Assembly (NCBI GenBank): GCA_019162915.1
Contig: JAFLKZ010000019.1
Location: forward strand, 1,963 to 20,423
Direction of reading: 5' to 3'
Origin: Campylobacteraceae bacterium
GTDB taxonomy: Bacteria > Campylobacterota > Campylobacteria > Campylobacterales > Sulfurospirillaceae
DNA length: 18,461 nucleotides
This document shows positions 8,025 through 14,592 of this stretch, one piece after another. The stretch's first letter is position 1. The number at the start of each line of letters is the position of its first letter. Made by a program: the position numbers and the translations under genes. The notes below the pieces were generated by a model. That model did not search any database and was not told where the DNA came from. It saw only the letters and a list, made by a program, of their open reading frames with translations.

Positions 8025-8378
8025 CTATGAATTTATTACTTTTAGTTTTTTGTCAAATTGTCGAATAGATACTTCTGTAGCAACTAATTCAACGAATACA
8101 TCAATGGCTTCTTTTGACTTTATGACACATCTATCAAATAAAATCATTGAACCAAGTGAAGCTTTCTGCATTGCTTGATAAAGTTTTTGCACATAGGTAT
8201 AATCCACTTCTTCAATGAATTCTGTACAAATAAGGGCTTCAATTAAATTCTCAAAACCTTTTTTTTGTATAGGGTGTTGCACGCCTCTAATCTCTAATGT
8301 AGTATCGTTTAAGACTCTTACATGTACAAAGTCTTTCTGGAAAAAAGCTAGGTACTCTTGAAATAATTTTGTTCTCAT
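8025..8378 (-). CDS. Hypothetical protein, 117 aa
   Basis: A soluble-looking mixed alpha/beta protein with no signal peptide, membrane segment or recognised motif. The ATG overlaps the TGA of the upstream gene (ATGA), with AAGGATC as ribosome site, so translation is coupled. Features worth noting are FVHVRVLNDTTLEIRGVQ near the N-terminus and a Cys pair (about residues 51 and 83). It sits between a membrane-anchored coiled-coil protein and the HTH/ParA pair in the transfer operon. No function can be assigned. Confidence 0.65.
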   Translation of the reverse strand: MRTKLFQEYLAFFQKDFVHVRVLNDTTLEIRGVQHPIQKKGFENLIEALICTEFIEEVDYTYVQKLYQAMQKASLGSMILFDRCVIKSKEAIDVFVELVATEVSIRQFDKKLKVINS

Positions 8379-9034
8379 TTTTGATCCTTTTTAGAAAATG
8401 CAATCCATGTATTTCCATCTTTTAATTTGCCAGAGTAAAAATTTGTTTTAATTACTAAGATATCTTTGTAATCACCATTTTCATCTAGTACGAAAGCTTT
8501 ATTTTGTAATAGATTTTCAAGCTTGGAAGACTGCTCTATTGCCGTTTTAAGCCTTTCGTTGTAGTCTTGGGCTATCTGATCGCGTTTGAGAACAAAATAG
8601 GTGTAGCCTCCTGCTACACCTAAACAAACTCCTAATAAAATACCTGCGATAGTTGCCTTGATATTGAAGCTCTTAAAACTACTTTTGAGATCTCGAAGAG
8701 TTTGTGAAATTTCATCTAGCTCTTGAAGATTGCCTACGACACTATTTAATTCTTCACTTTTTTTCTGCAACGCTTGTATTGAGTTTGTGATGATTGTATT
8801 TTGGCTATTCAAGCTCTGTTTAACGCCTGAAAACACCTCTTCACCAATTTTTGTAAAATTGATTTTTTCGATATGCTTTCCGAGATCTATTTCGCGTAAA
8901 CTTTGTAATACAGGTACTAATTTCTCGATATCTTTGAATTGTTCAAGCTTTTGTGTAGATTGCTGTAATTGTGCATTGGCAAACTCTATATTTCCTAAAA
9001 GCTCTCTAAGATCTCTAAGATCTTCCGTTTTCAT
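8375..9034 (-). CDS. Membrane-anchored coiled-coil protein
   Basis: The 219-residue protein has a long heptad-rich N-terminal half (about 1-120, with runs such as LQQSTQKLEQFKDIEKL), one membrane segment (about 127-148, IAGILLGVCLGVAGGYTYFV) and a C-terminal domain of about 70 residues starting with another short coiled coil. There is no signal peptide, so the topology cannot be fixed, but a cytoplasmic coiled coil is likely. Both ends use ATGA overlaps with neighbouring genes. The arrangement resembles scaffold or mobilisation accessory proteins of conjugative elements, but no family is recognised. Confidence 0.7.
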   Translation of the reverse strand: MKTEDLRDLRELLGNIEFANAQLQQSTQKLEQFKDIEKLVPVLQSLREIDLGKHIEKINFTKIGEEVFSGVKQSLNSQNTIITNSIQALQKKSEELNSVVGNLQELDEISQTLRDLKSSFKSFNIKATIAGILLGVCLGVAGGYTYFVLKRDQIAQDYNERLKTAIEQSSKLENLLQNKAFVLDENGDYKDILVIKTNFYSGKLKDGNTWIAFSKKDQK

Positions 9035-9228
9035 TTTTGAACCTCTGGTACGATGAGAGGGATATGACGAGAAGCATTAAAATCTTGCTTCGGTATTTGA
9101 GCCACTTTGCTATTTTTCGCCAAGATTTGTTCTTGAGATGGTGTAAAAAGTGCTGCAACGATTACAATAGAGACCATAGTAAAAAATATGCCTCCAATAA
9201 AGCCTGCTAAAAGTGTTTTGAAACTCAT
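9031..9228 (-). CDS. Small single-span membrane protein, 65 aa
   Basis: One hydrophobic segment (about residues 5-28) is followed by a short polar tail ending HIPLIVPEVQK. The ribosome site is a full AAGGAG six bases before the ATG, and the stop overlaps the next start (ATGA). It lies directly between the polytopic secretion protein and the coiled-coil membrane protein, suggesting a small inner-membrane component working with them. No family is recognised. Confidence 0.7.
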   Translation of the reverse strand: MSFKTLLAGFIGGIFFTMVSIVIVAALFTPSQEQILAKNSKVAQIPKQDFNASRHIPLIVPEVQK

Positions 9229-9244
9229 CTTATTCTCCTTATTT

Positions 9245-11386
9245 TTATGCCATTGGTCGAGAAATTCGACTTGACTTTTGATCTACCTGACTTCCAATCG
9301 CTGTTTGGGCATCTCCACTTGATTTATCTTCTACTCCTAGTATTTTTAGAATCATTTCTGTACTATTAAAAACTGTATAAAATGCAACTACAACCCCTAA
9401 CAATGAGATAGCAATGGCAATGAATCCTTTGATAAATATCAGTCCATAATCACTAAACATATAAGCCGTTGAGAGTTGATTTTGAACCATAGTGATATTA
9501 AAAAAATTATCAAATTGCTCATCGATTAGCAAAGTATTTAGTGCACGCATGAGATCTAATCCTACAGCACAAAGAGCTATCGATACGACTAAAATTAAAG
9601 GTCTAAGCCCGATAACAACACCTCTAATAAAAAAGCTCTTTAGTGCATCTGCTTGTCCTTTTGAAAATGCCCAAACTGCTATATACGGTGATACATTGAG
9701 ATAAATGACAACCGAAAATAAATAGTAGATAGTAACGGCAAAAGAAGCCAAAATAAGAGCGATTATAGGCAGGTACAAAATCAAATATTTAAGTAAGAAA
9801 ATGGCTATTCCTATGCCTAATCCTTGTTTCGCTGCCGTTACAAAAGTTCCTACAAATGGTAAACTCTCGAATTTTGAAGAGACTGTGCCTAACGTATCAG
9901 AAATCGTTCTTTTGATACTGTCTGCCCCTGGCAAAAGCATATAAGGTAACAAGCCTATGGCATCTGCTAAAACTGAGTCTGCAATGACCCCTTTTTCCAT
10001 ACCCAAATTTGTGTTTTTTTGTGAAATGGCTGTTTCTACATCATTTTTGCTTTTTGTACTGCGTTGAAACATGTTTAGATTCTCACTAAACATATTATTT
10101 GCGGCTATTATAGGGGCGCTTAGAAACCCATAATCGTGTGAATTTTGCATTTGGAGCTTTTGTAAAAGTGCTAATTGCTGTTCGTTTAGTTTGTCGCCTT
10201 TTGCTTCTTGGTAATCGCTTATAATTTTGGTATTTTCTGTTTCTTTGGCTGTTAAAGTTTTTATTTGTGCCTCTATATTGTGACAAAACTCTATCGATGA
10301 CAATGGAATAATGGAAGGGTCTTTTTGAGTAGTCCTCTCGCTCCATGTTGTGCCTAAGTGGTTGATAGATAAGGCAGATGGAAAGATATAGCCTTGTTCA
10401 TCTTTTGGTAAATCTTCAATTTTATAGATATTGAGACACATATTGAAAATATCTTGATATGCTGGAATTGTAATTTTATTTTGAAGCTGATTAGTTACGA
10501 TTTTTTCTAGTTGTTCTTTATCTAATTTACCACTGTTTCTAGCTTGATATGAGGTATATGTTGAGCTAAAGATACTTGTAAGATCAGATGCGTATTTAAG
10601 GCTATCTGCTGCAAGACTTGTGTAAAAACTCTGAAATTGTGTTCTTGCGACTTGGTTTACTTGTGTTGATGTGAGGTAAAAAGTAAAAAATAATAAAAAT
10701 GCAACAAGAGCACGCTCTATCAAGCTATCATCATCTTTTTTATCAATTGTGGCAATCCCTTTTTTAATAATCGTACCACCAACAACAAATGGCAAAAATA
10801 AAGCTAGAATAAAAAAATTTAGCTGTAGTAAAAGAGAATCTGATTTTACAAAGAATTTTATGTAAAATATGAGAGCTTTTTCATTGAAGATATTTTCCTG
10901 AAAAGCTCGTTTATATGCACTTTGTAAGACTATTTTATTGTTTAAAGTGGATTCTTCGATGCTAATTTTATCGCTATCTATCATTAAAACGGCAAGCAAA
11001 AACTGCCCCAAGTCCAGTTCATTGTCTTCTTTTTTAACCTCTTTTACTTCGGTTTTAGAAGCATCATCTCCATCATTTGAAAAGGATGTAATTTTTGTAT
11101 TTATGGTGTCTTTACTTAGAGTTGCAAAGTTTTTAATACCTTCATGGATGTAGCTATAAAAGCCAACAGGATCAGATAAATTTTGCTTTTGAAAAATCTT
11201 GTATTTAATTTCTCCTGTTTTATAATTTAGGTCTATCAATTTAGCGATATATTCATCTTTAAGTATCAATGCTTGAAAAGGAAGCGATGTAGTATCTGGT
11301 TTTTCTTTTAGAAAAATATTGCTATCTACAGTATCTCCTGCATAGCAAGAGATAAGAAACAAGAGTAAAAGAATGATCTTTTTCAT
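9245..11386 (-). CDS. Large polytopic type IV secretion protein (VirB6/TrbL or TraG-N/DotA-like)
   Basis: The 713-residue protein has an N-terminal export signal (residues 1-16). LISC at 11-14 fits a lipobox, though cleavage after A16 is also possible. A polar region of about 170 residues follows, then membrane segments near 185-205 and 225-242, a long polar region (about 245-515), and a hydrophobic cluster near 520-575, 587-612 and 648-673. This layout of several inner-membrane spans with large periplasmic parts is that of VirB6/TrbL-type or TraG-N/DotA-type channel proteins; sequence alone does not let me choose. The ATG overlaps the TGA of the upstream membrane gene, and translation is probably coupled because the ribosome site is weak. 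Confidence 0.65.
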   Translation of the reverse strand: MKKIILLLLFLISCYAGDTVDSNIFLKEKPDTTSLPFQALILKDEYIAKLIDLNYKTGEIKYKIFQKQNLSDPVGFYSYIHEGIKNFATLSKDTINTKITSFSNDGDDASKTEVKEVKKEDNELDLGQFLLAVLMIDSDKISIEESTLNNKIVLQSAYKRAFQENIFNEKALIFYIKFFVKSDSLLLQLNFFILALFLPFVVGGTIIKKGIATIDKKDDDSLIERALVAFLLFFTFYLTSTQVNQVARTQFQSFYTSLAADSLKYASDLTSIFSSTYTSYQARNSGKLDKEQLEKIVTNQLQNKITIPAYQDIFNMCLNIYKIEDLPKDEQGYIFPSALSINHLGTTWSERTTQKDPSIIPLSSIEFCHNIEAQIKTLTAKETENTKIISDYQEAKGDKLNEQQLALLQKLQMQNSHDYGFLSAPIIAANNMFSENLNMFQRSTKSKNDVETAISQKNTNLGMEKGVIADSVLADAIGLLPYMLLPGADSIKRTISDTLGTVSSKFESLPFVGTFVTAAKQGLGIGIAIFLLKYLILYLPIIALILASFAVTIYYLFSVVIYLNVSPYIAVWAFSKGQADALKSFFIRGVVIGLRPLILVVSIALCAVGLDLMRALNTLLIDEQFDNFFNITMVQNQLSTAYMFSDYGLIFIKGFIAIAISLLGVVVAFYTVFNSTEMILKILGVEDKSSGDAQTAIGSQVDQKSSRISRPMA

Positions 11387-11943
11387 CTCTCAACCCTTGC
11401 AAAAACACCTGTATAATCGAGAATTTTGTAAAAGTGGTATCTACTTTTAGTAAGAATGTCATTAGCTATAAAAATCAAAAAATAAGCTTGGCAGGCTGAC
11501 CGCATGGTGTCTTGTAAGAAATAAACATTATTAAAATATCGTAAAGACAGTAGTGCCGCAGCGGAAATAAAAATCGAAAAAAGAAACAGTAAAAATGGTT
11601 TTTGGAATTTCTCCAAAATAAAATAAGCTAAAATCGAAACTGCCGATCCTATTAAAAAAGCAAAGGGTGAAACTGCTTTAAAAAACAGGATAATAAAAAA
11701 AGACAATGGGATGGCTCTAAAAGCTATCCAAAACCATGCTGACACTTCTTCTACATGTAATGTACGATTTTGCGTTATGAGTTCATTTCTGCTTATAGCA
11801 CCTTCTTTGCTTTGTGTTTTTATAAGTAAAAAAGGGATAGGGTTAAACCTCAGTTTTTTTAGAGGCAACATAGTTGTAAGGTCTATTACAATATTGTCGT
11901 TGTCATCTATGATATTTTTAGTTGTTTTATGAATGTAGCGCAT
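11383..11943 (-). CDS. Membrane protein of the transfer operon, 186 aa
   Basis: A hydrophilic N-terminal part of about 65 residues is followed by three or four membrane segments (about 70-88, 92-110, 116-135 and perhaps 147-162) and a short basic tail. AAGGAG lies seven bases before the ATG, which itself lies inside the end of the 64-codon gene (17-base overlap). Its stop overlaps the start of the large polytopic protein. The size and spans recall small TrbD/VirB3-like or TraL-like parts, but no motif confirms this. Confidence 0.65.
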   Translation of the reverse strand: MRYIHKTTKNIIDDNDNIVIDLTTMLPLKKLRFNPIPFLLIKTQSKEGAISRNELITQNRTLHVEEVSAWFWIAFRAIPLSFFIILFFKAVSPFAFLIGSAVSILAYFILEKFQKPFLLFLFSIFISAAALLSLRYFNNVYFLQDTMRSACQAYFLIFIANDILTKSRYHFYKILDYTGVFARVER

Positions 11944-12121
11944 GTAAAAACTCCTTTGATTTTTGTTTGTAATAAGCCCTTTCTTCTCGGACTAAGCCTT
12001 GTGCTATGTGGTAGATTTTTTCCATGTTTTTGAACTTCTTCTTTTGAAAAATCCAAAACACAGTTTGAATCTGCCTTTGCTCTTTTGTGCTACATAATTT
12101 GTATTGTTCTTTCGCTTTCAT
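11927..12121 (-). CDS. Small basic helical protein, 64 aa
   Basis: The protein is rich in Lys, Gln and aromatic residues (for example FWIFQKKKFKNMEKIYHIAQ), with no signal or membrane segment. Its ATG overlaps the stop of the replication gene by 4 bases, and its end overlaps the next gene by 17 bases. Such packing supports real, coupled translation. No family is recognised. Confidence 0.6.
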   Translation of the reverse strand: MKAKEQYKLCSTKEQRQIQTVFWIFQKKKFKNMEKIYHIAQGLVREERAYYKQKSKEFLHALHS

Positions 12122-12696
12122 TTTCCGACCTTTGTAATAAACCTGTCATATTCCATAATGATTTTGTCATCGGTTGTTGTTACTTTTTTAGGGATAGGGA
12201 GGGGAGAGTTTTTTAAAAGAGAAAGGGGTTGTTTTTTGAGTTTTTTTGATTCTTCTTTTTTTAAAAAACAACTCTCTATATCTTTCTCTTTCTCTTTCTC
12301 TGTGTGACTTGTTGTGACCATATCGTGACTGTCATGTGACAATGTCACACCTTGTTCTTTTTTTCTTTGTTTTCTCTTGCGTTCAGCCGCATCAGTTTCG
12401 ATTCCAATTAAGTATTTAACTCTTTGTAAAAGAAATTGATCATCTTCAATCTCTATCATTTCACCTTGACTTGTAAGATAGGCTAGTACAACTTTAATAT
12501 TGTCTGCTAATTCTTCTGCAAAAGTTTGCTCAATTCCTTCAAATACCAAAATACCATCAGTATTTATAACAAGGAGCATCATTTTTAAGTAGATAATTAC
12601 ATAAGTATCTCCCCCTGCTATTCGCCGAAGTTTCTTGATTTTTGGATCAACAAAAAAGTCTTTAGGCAACTTTAGCCAGTAGTATTTTTTGGACAT
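12118..12696 (-). CDS. Phage-type replisome organiser (N-terminal domain), replication initiator of the element
   Basis: Residues 1-110 match the pattern of the phage replisome organiser N-terminal domain: KKYYWLKLPKDFF (3-15), then KIKKLRRIAGGDTYVIIYLK (19-38) and a winged-helix-like remainder. In phages this domain binds origin iterons and recruits the helicase loader. Residues about 115-165 are a low-complexity Lys/Glu/Ser linker, and the DNA encoding it contains phased GTGAC repeats (12304-12348). The C-terminal 25 residues may be a short helicase-contact region. AAGGG precedes the ATG. The gene opens the operon after a terminator-like leader. Presence in a conjugative element suggests autonomous replication after excision; this is inference. 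Confidence 0.75.
   Translation of the reverse strand: MSKKYYWLKLPKDFFVDPKIKKLRRIAGGDTYVIIYLKMMLLVINTDGILVFEGIEQTFAEELADNIKVVLAYLTSQGEMIEIEDDQFLLQRVKYLIGIETDAAERKRKQRKKEQGVTLSHDSHDMVTTSHTEKEKEKDIESCFLKKEESKKLKKQPLSLLKNSPLPIPKKVTTTDDKIIMEYDRFITKVGK
12228..12272. repeat. AT-rich 10-bp inverted repeat near the iterons
   Basis: GTTGTTTTTT (12228-12237) and AAAAAACAAC (12263-12272) are perfect inverted repeats around a 25-base AT-rich loop. Together with three tandem TCTTTC hexamers (12281-12298) they lie directly beside the GTGAC cluster, where an unwinding element would be expected in an origin. They also encode Lys-rich linker codons, so composition alone might explain them. Confidence 0.4.
12304..12348. 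repeat. Helically phased GTGAC iterons, candidate replication origin
   Basis: GTGAC occurs at 12304, 12314, 12325 and 12336 (steps of 10, 11 and 11 bases, one helical turn each), and an inverted copy GTCAC follows at 12344. They sit inside the replisome-organiser gene, in codons 117-131 just after the DNA-binding domain, next to AT-rich and purine/pyrimidine-biased DNA. Lambda O and related phage replication genes have their origins placed the same way. Confidence 0.5.
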
Positions 12697-12733
12697 AGTT
12701 ATCCCTTTGTTATTTTTTACTATTTTAAATTTT

Positions 12734-12776
12734 AAAAAAAGAGGGATTTTGTGGTAAAATTTCAGACCACACCCTC
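12734..12776 (-). terminator. Intrinsic terminator (possible attenuator) before the replication gene
   Basis: On the minus strand, GAGGG-TGTGGT pairs with ACCACA-aaat-CCCTC (12741-12776, a four-base bulge on one side, ten-base loop) and is followed by seven T residues (12734-12740). It would end transcripts from the excisionase-like gene and the 50-codon ORF, or act as an attenuator for the replication/transfer operon downstream. Confidence 0.6.
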
Positions 12777-12838
12777 AGTCACATGAACGGTGTTAGCTCT
12801 TTTCTCCAAGTTTGACGATGGCAGAGAAAAGAGTTTTT
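12752..12838 (+). ncRNA. Candidate antisense RNA to the replication-gene leader
   Basis: On the plus strand an extended -10 motif, TGGTAAAAT (12752-12760), would start a transcript near 12767. A perfect 10-bp stem CTCTTTTCTC/GAGAAAAGAG (12797-12806 and 12824-12833) followed by TTTTT (12834-12838) would end it, giving an RNA of about 72 bases. It is fully antisense to the leader before the replisome-organiser gene, as copy-control RNAs of plasmids are. No good -35 is visible, and the -10 overlaps the minus-strand terminator, so this is tentative. Confidence 0.35.
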
Positions 12839-12945
12839 GACTCATGATATTTTTTGATTGTAGATAGTTTATCGTGCCCTAATATTTTTTTAATATCTTC
12901 TAAACTCAGACTTTCACTTTTAGGTAATAGATTATTTTTTTTCAT
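12793..12945 (-). CDS. Short ORF resembling a tyrosine-recombinase C-terminus (50 aa)
   Basis: A 50-codon frame begins 12 bases after the stop of the excisionase-like gene, with AAAAGG about eight bases before the ATG. Residues 15-37 read like the last catalytic box of tyrosine recombinases: LEDIKKILGHDKLSTIKKYH has the LGH motif and a Tyr nine residues after the His, the usual spacing of the His/Trp box and the nucleophilic Tyr. The Arg-containing upstream boxes are absent, so it cannot be an active integrase. It may be a relic, a decoy or regulator, or a leader peptide. The stop codon lies just past the hairpin arm at 12797-12806. Confidence 0.45.
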   Translation of the reverse strand: MKKNNLLPKSESLSLEDIKKILGHDKLSTIKKYHESKTLFSAIVKLGEKS

Positions 12946-12957
12946 ATTTTTAACCTT

Positions 12958-13209
12958 TTATTGCATTATAGATGAACGATAAATTCTAATAGCTCTCCCC
13001 ATGCCTTTTTTCTTTTTTAAAGTACCTTCTTCTACCATTTGTCGCACTTTTTGAGGACTATAGCCTAAAATATTTGCAGCTTCGTTTACACTACAAAAAG
13101 TATCAGTATTGTTATTTGTACCATTTTGTAGCAACCTCAATATTTTTTGTTGCATATCTAAAATTGAATTAATGGTTTCCTCGGATACTAGTGCTATTTT
13201 ACCAATCAT
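12958..13209 (-). CDS. Excisionase-like winged-helix DNA-binding protein (HTH_17 type)
   Basis: The 83-residue protein ends with the pattern of MerR-like excisionase/AlpA DNA-binding domains: SVNEAANILGYSPQKVRQMV (40-59), then EEGTLKKKKG and a short basic wing (RAIRIYRSS). The N-terminal 38 residues form a helical extension. AAGGAG is seven bases before the ATG. It is the first gene of the leftward operon, facing a divergent plus-strand gene across 180 bases that hold two matching palindromes. An excisionase or a switch regulator of the element is likely; which one cannot be told from sequence. Confidence 0.75.
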   Translation of the reverse strand: MIGKIALVSEETINSILDMQQKILRLLQNGTNNNTDTFCSVNEAANILGYSPQKVRQMVEEGTLKKKKGMGRAIRIYRSSIMQ

Positions 13210-13223
13210 AATATGACTCCTTT

Positions 13224-13238
13224 GTTGTTATTAACAAC
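13224..13238. promoter_or_regulatory. Operator-like palindrome 1 (GTTG-N7-CAAC)
   Basis: GTTGTTATTAACAAC has perfect 7-bp arms around one central base. It lies right upstream of the ribosome site of the excisionase-like gene. A second GTTG-N7-CAAC site lies 75 bp away centre to centre, about seven helical turns. Confidence 0.5.
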
Positions 13239-13298
13239 ATTTATTTAATTTATATATGAAATAGTAGCAATACACAACTTACAATAATATTAAAGTTT

Positions 13299-13313
13299 GT
13301 TGTATATAGCAAC
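13299..13313. promoter_or_regulatory. Operator-like palindrome 2 (GTTG-N7-CAAC)
   Basis: GTTGTATATAGCAAC shares the outer GTTG/CAAC halves and the spacing of palindrome 1, with imperfect inner bases. It lies upstream of the promoter of the rightward gene at 13390, so one protein could control both directions. Confidence 0.45.
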
Positions 13314-13340
13314 TTTATTTAATACTTTAGTTATATTTAG

Positions 13341-13367
13341 TTGTTTTAAAATATCTTTTGATATAAT
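13341..13367 (+). promoter_or_regulatory. Promoter of the rightward accessory gene
   Basis: A perfect TATAAT (13362-13367) preceded by TTTTGA fits the Campylobacterota -10 pattern, in which the -35 is weakly conserved. TTGTTT (13341-13346) is a -35 candidate at a short 15-base spacing. The transcript would begin just before AAGGAG (13379-13384) and the ATG at 13390. Confidence 0.6.
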
Positions 13368-13389
13368 TTAATCAAAAAAAGGAGTTGCA

Positions 13390-14298
13390 ATGACACATAA
13401 AGAGTTAATGGGGAAACTTTTTGATTTTAATCCAACTACTTATTATGCATGGAAAAAACAAGAGAGGCCCATTATAAAACTTCTTGATAAATATTTTACA
13501 AAAGAAGATTTTGAAGAGTTTTTAGAATTTGGATCAATTGAAAAGCTAGAGTTTGCAAATTCACAAGATTATGGATATAGAGTTGCAGAATTTGTAAAGT
13601 TACTGGAAAAATTGCAAGACTTTCTTTATCAAGATTTTATACATAACACTATCCCCCGTTCTCCTATCGACAATGGTATATCTGAAGTTGAACGACTTGA
13701 TCAAGAAGTAAATTTTTTTGTGGATACATTAGATTATATTGAAGAAATTGGAAAAGTTAAAAATGAAGGATTATCATATTTGGCACTAGCTTTTGCTAAT
13801 ATTCCATCACAAAATAGTGAAGAAGATTTCACTTCTGATAATCTTTCAAAATTTATTTTGTATTGCTATGATAAATTTCAACGATCAGAAATTCAAAATA
13901 AAGATTCTATGAAATGGGTTAATTCTGTTTTATTAGGAAATTTTCTAGATACATTTAAGAAAGAATATCCAAAATATCCAGAGTTCAACCATATGCTCTT
14001 TAAAATGTATAAAAACGACTTTATTTCATTTGTGAAGTTGTGTTTTAAGTATCAGCCTAAGAATGTTAATACTGCAATCTGGTTTTGTATAAAATTTAAT
14101 CTGTATAAATATGATAGTGATATAGAAATTAATGATATTTATGAGCAAGTAGCTGCTGTATTTCCATCGAATTGGAAAGAGCCCATCAAAATAGAAACTC
14201 TTTCAGAAGATCAAGTAATTAAATTTGACTTTGAAAAATTCAAAACAGAAATCCAAAAGATAAAACAATTTAAAGGAGCTTTGCATGTACGACAATGA
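13390..14298 (+). CDS. Hypothetical protein with HTH-like N-terminus, 302 aa
   Basis: The start is well supported by a TATAAT promoter and by AAGGAG five bases before the ATG. Residues about 3-25 (HKELMGKLFDFNPTTYYAWK) look like a small helix-turn-helix of the kind found in phage-type regulators. The remaining 270 residues are Phe/Tyr/Lys-rich and helical, with no recognised domain, signal or membrane segment. The gene faces the excisionase-like operon across shared palindromes, so it may be a regulator of the element. Its TGA overlaps the ATG of a following decayed gene (ATGA), suggesting a former two-gene unit. AT content is higher than in the transfer genes. Confidence 0.75.
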   Translation: MTHKELMGKLFDFNPTTYYAWKKQERPIIKLLDKYFTKEDFEEFLEFGSIEKLEFANSQDYGYRVAEFVKLLEKLQDFLYQDFIHNTIPRSPIDNGISEVERLDQEVNFFVDTLDYIEEIGKVKNEGLSYLALAFANIPSQNSEEDFTSDNLSKFILYCYDKFQRSEIQNKDSMKWVNSVLLGNFLDTFKKEYPKYPEFNHMLFKMYKNDFISFVKLCFKYQPKNVNTAIWFCIKFNLYKYDSDIEINDIYEQVAAVFPSNWKEPIKIETLSEDQVIKFDFEKFKTEIQKIKQFKGALHVRQ

Positions 14299-14590
14299 CC
14301 GACTATGAATACAAACATAACTTAGAAGAGCATGTGCGATAAAGCTATAAAATGCCTTATCAACCTAAAAGCTTGAGTGAAATTTGTCGATACTAAGAGA
14401 GTACAAGGAACGGCTTTCAACGATCAATACAGGACGATAGAGAGCGTTGTACGAGGTCAACAATCGAATACATGTATTGTGATCGCTTTGATATTGAAAT
14501 CATGGTTAAGGTGAGCTAACACATAAAGAAGCAATGCAAGAGATATTTAACTTGATTAAAGAAGAGAAGAAGAATAAACACAGGGGTTAA
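14295..14590 (+). pseudogene. Frameshifted remnant of a small regulatory-type gene
   Basis: Translation in three successive frames gives one coherent protein-like path. It starts with ATG at 14295, overlapping the previous stop, then MTDYEYKHNLEEHVR, a TAA at 14340, and MPYQPKSLSEICR in the same frame. After a +1 shift near 14389 it continues DTKRVQGTAFNDQYRTIESV and NTCIVIALILKSWLR. A second shift near 14510 gives GELTHKEAMQEIFNLIKEE to TAA at 14588. One nonsense codon and two indels indicate a dead gene. The middle segment hints at an HTH-type DNA-binding protein, but the family is not recognised. A programmed frameshift is unlikely given two shifts and a stop. Confidence 0.6.
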
Positions 14591-14592
14591 AA

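Noticed and set aside
10095..10346. 83-codon basic frame inside the large polytopic secretion gene
   Set aside because: It has poor ribosome spacing and a Lys/Arg-rich composition typical of a shadow frame; the host frame here is normal protein, unlike the relaxase-tail case.
12104..12307. 67-codon plus-strand frame opposite the replication gene
   Set aside because: Its Phe/Ser-rich sequence is simply the complement of the Lys/Glu-rich linker.
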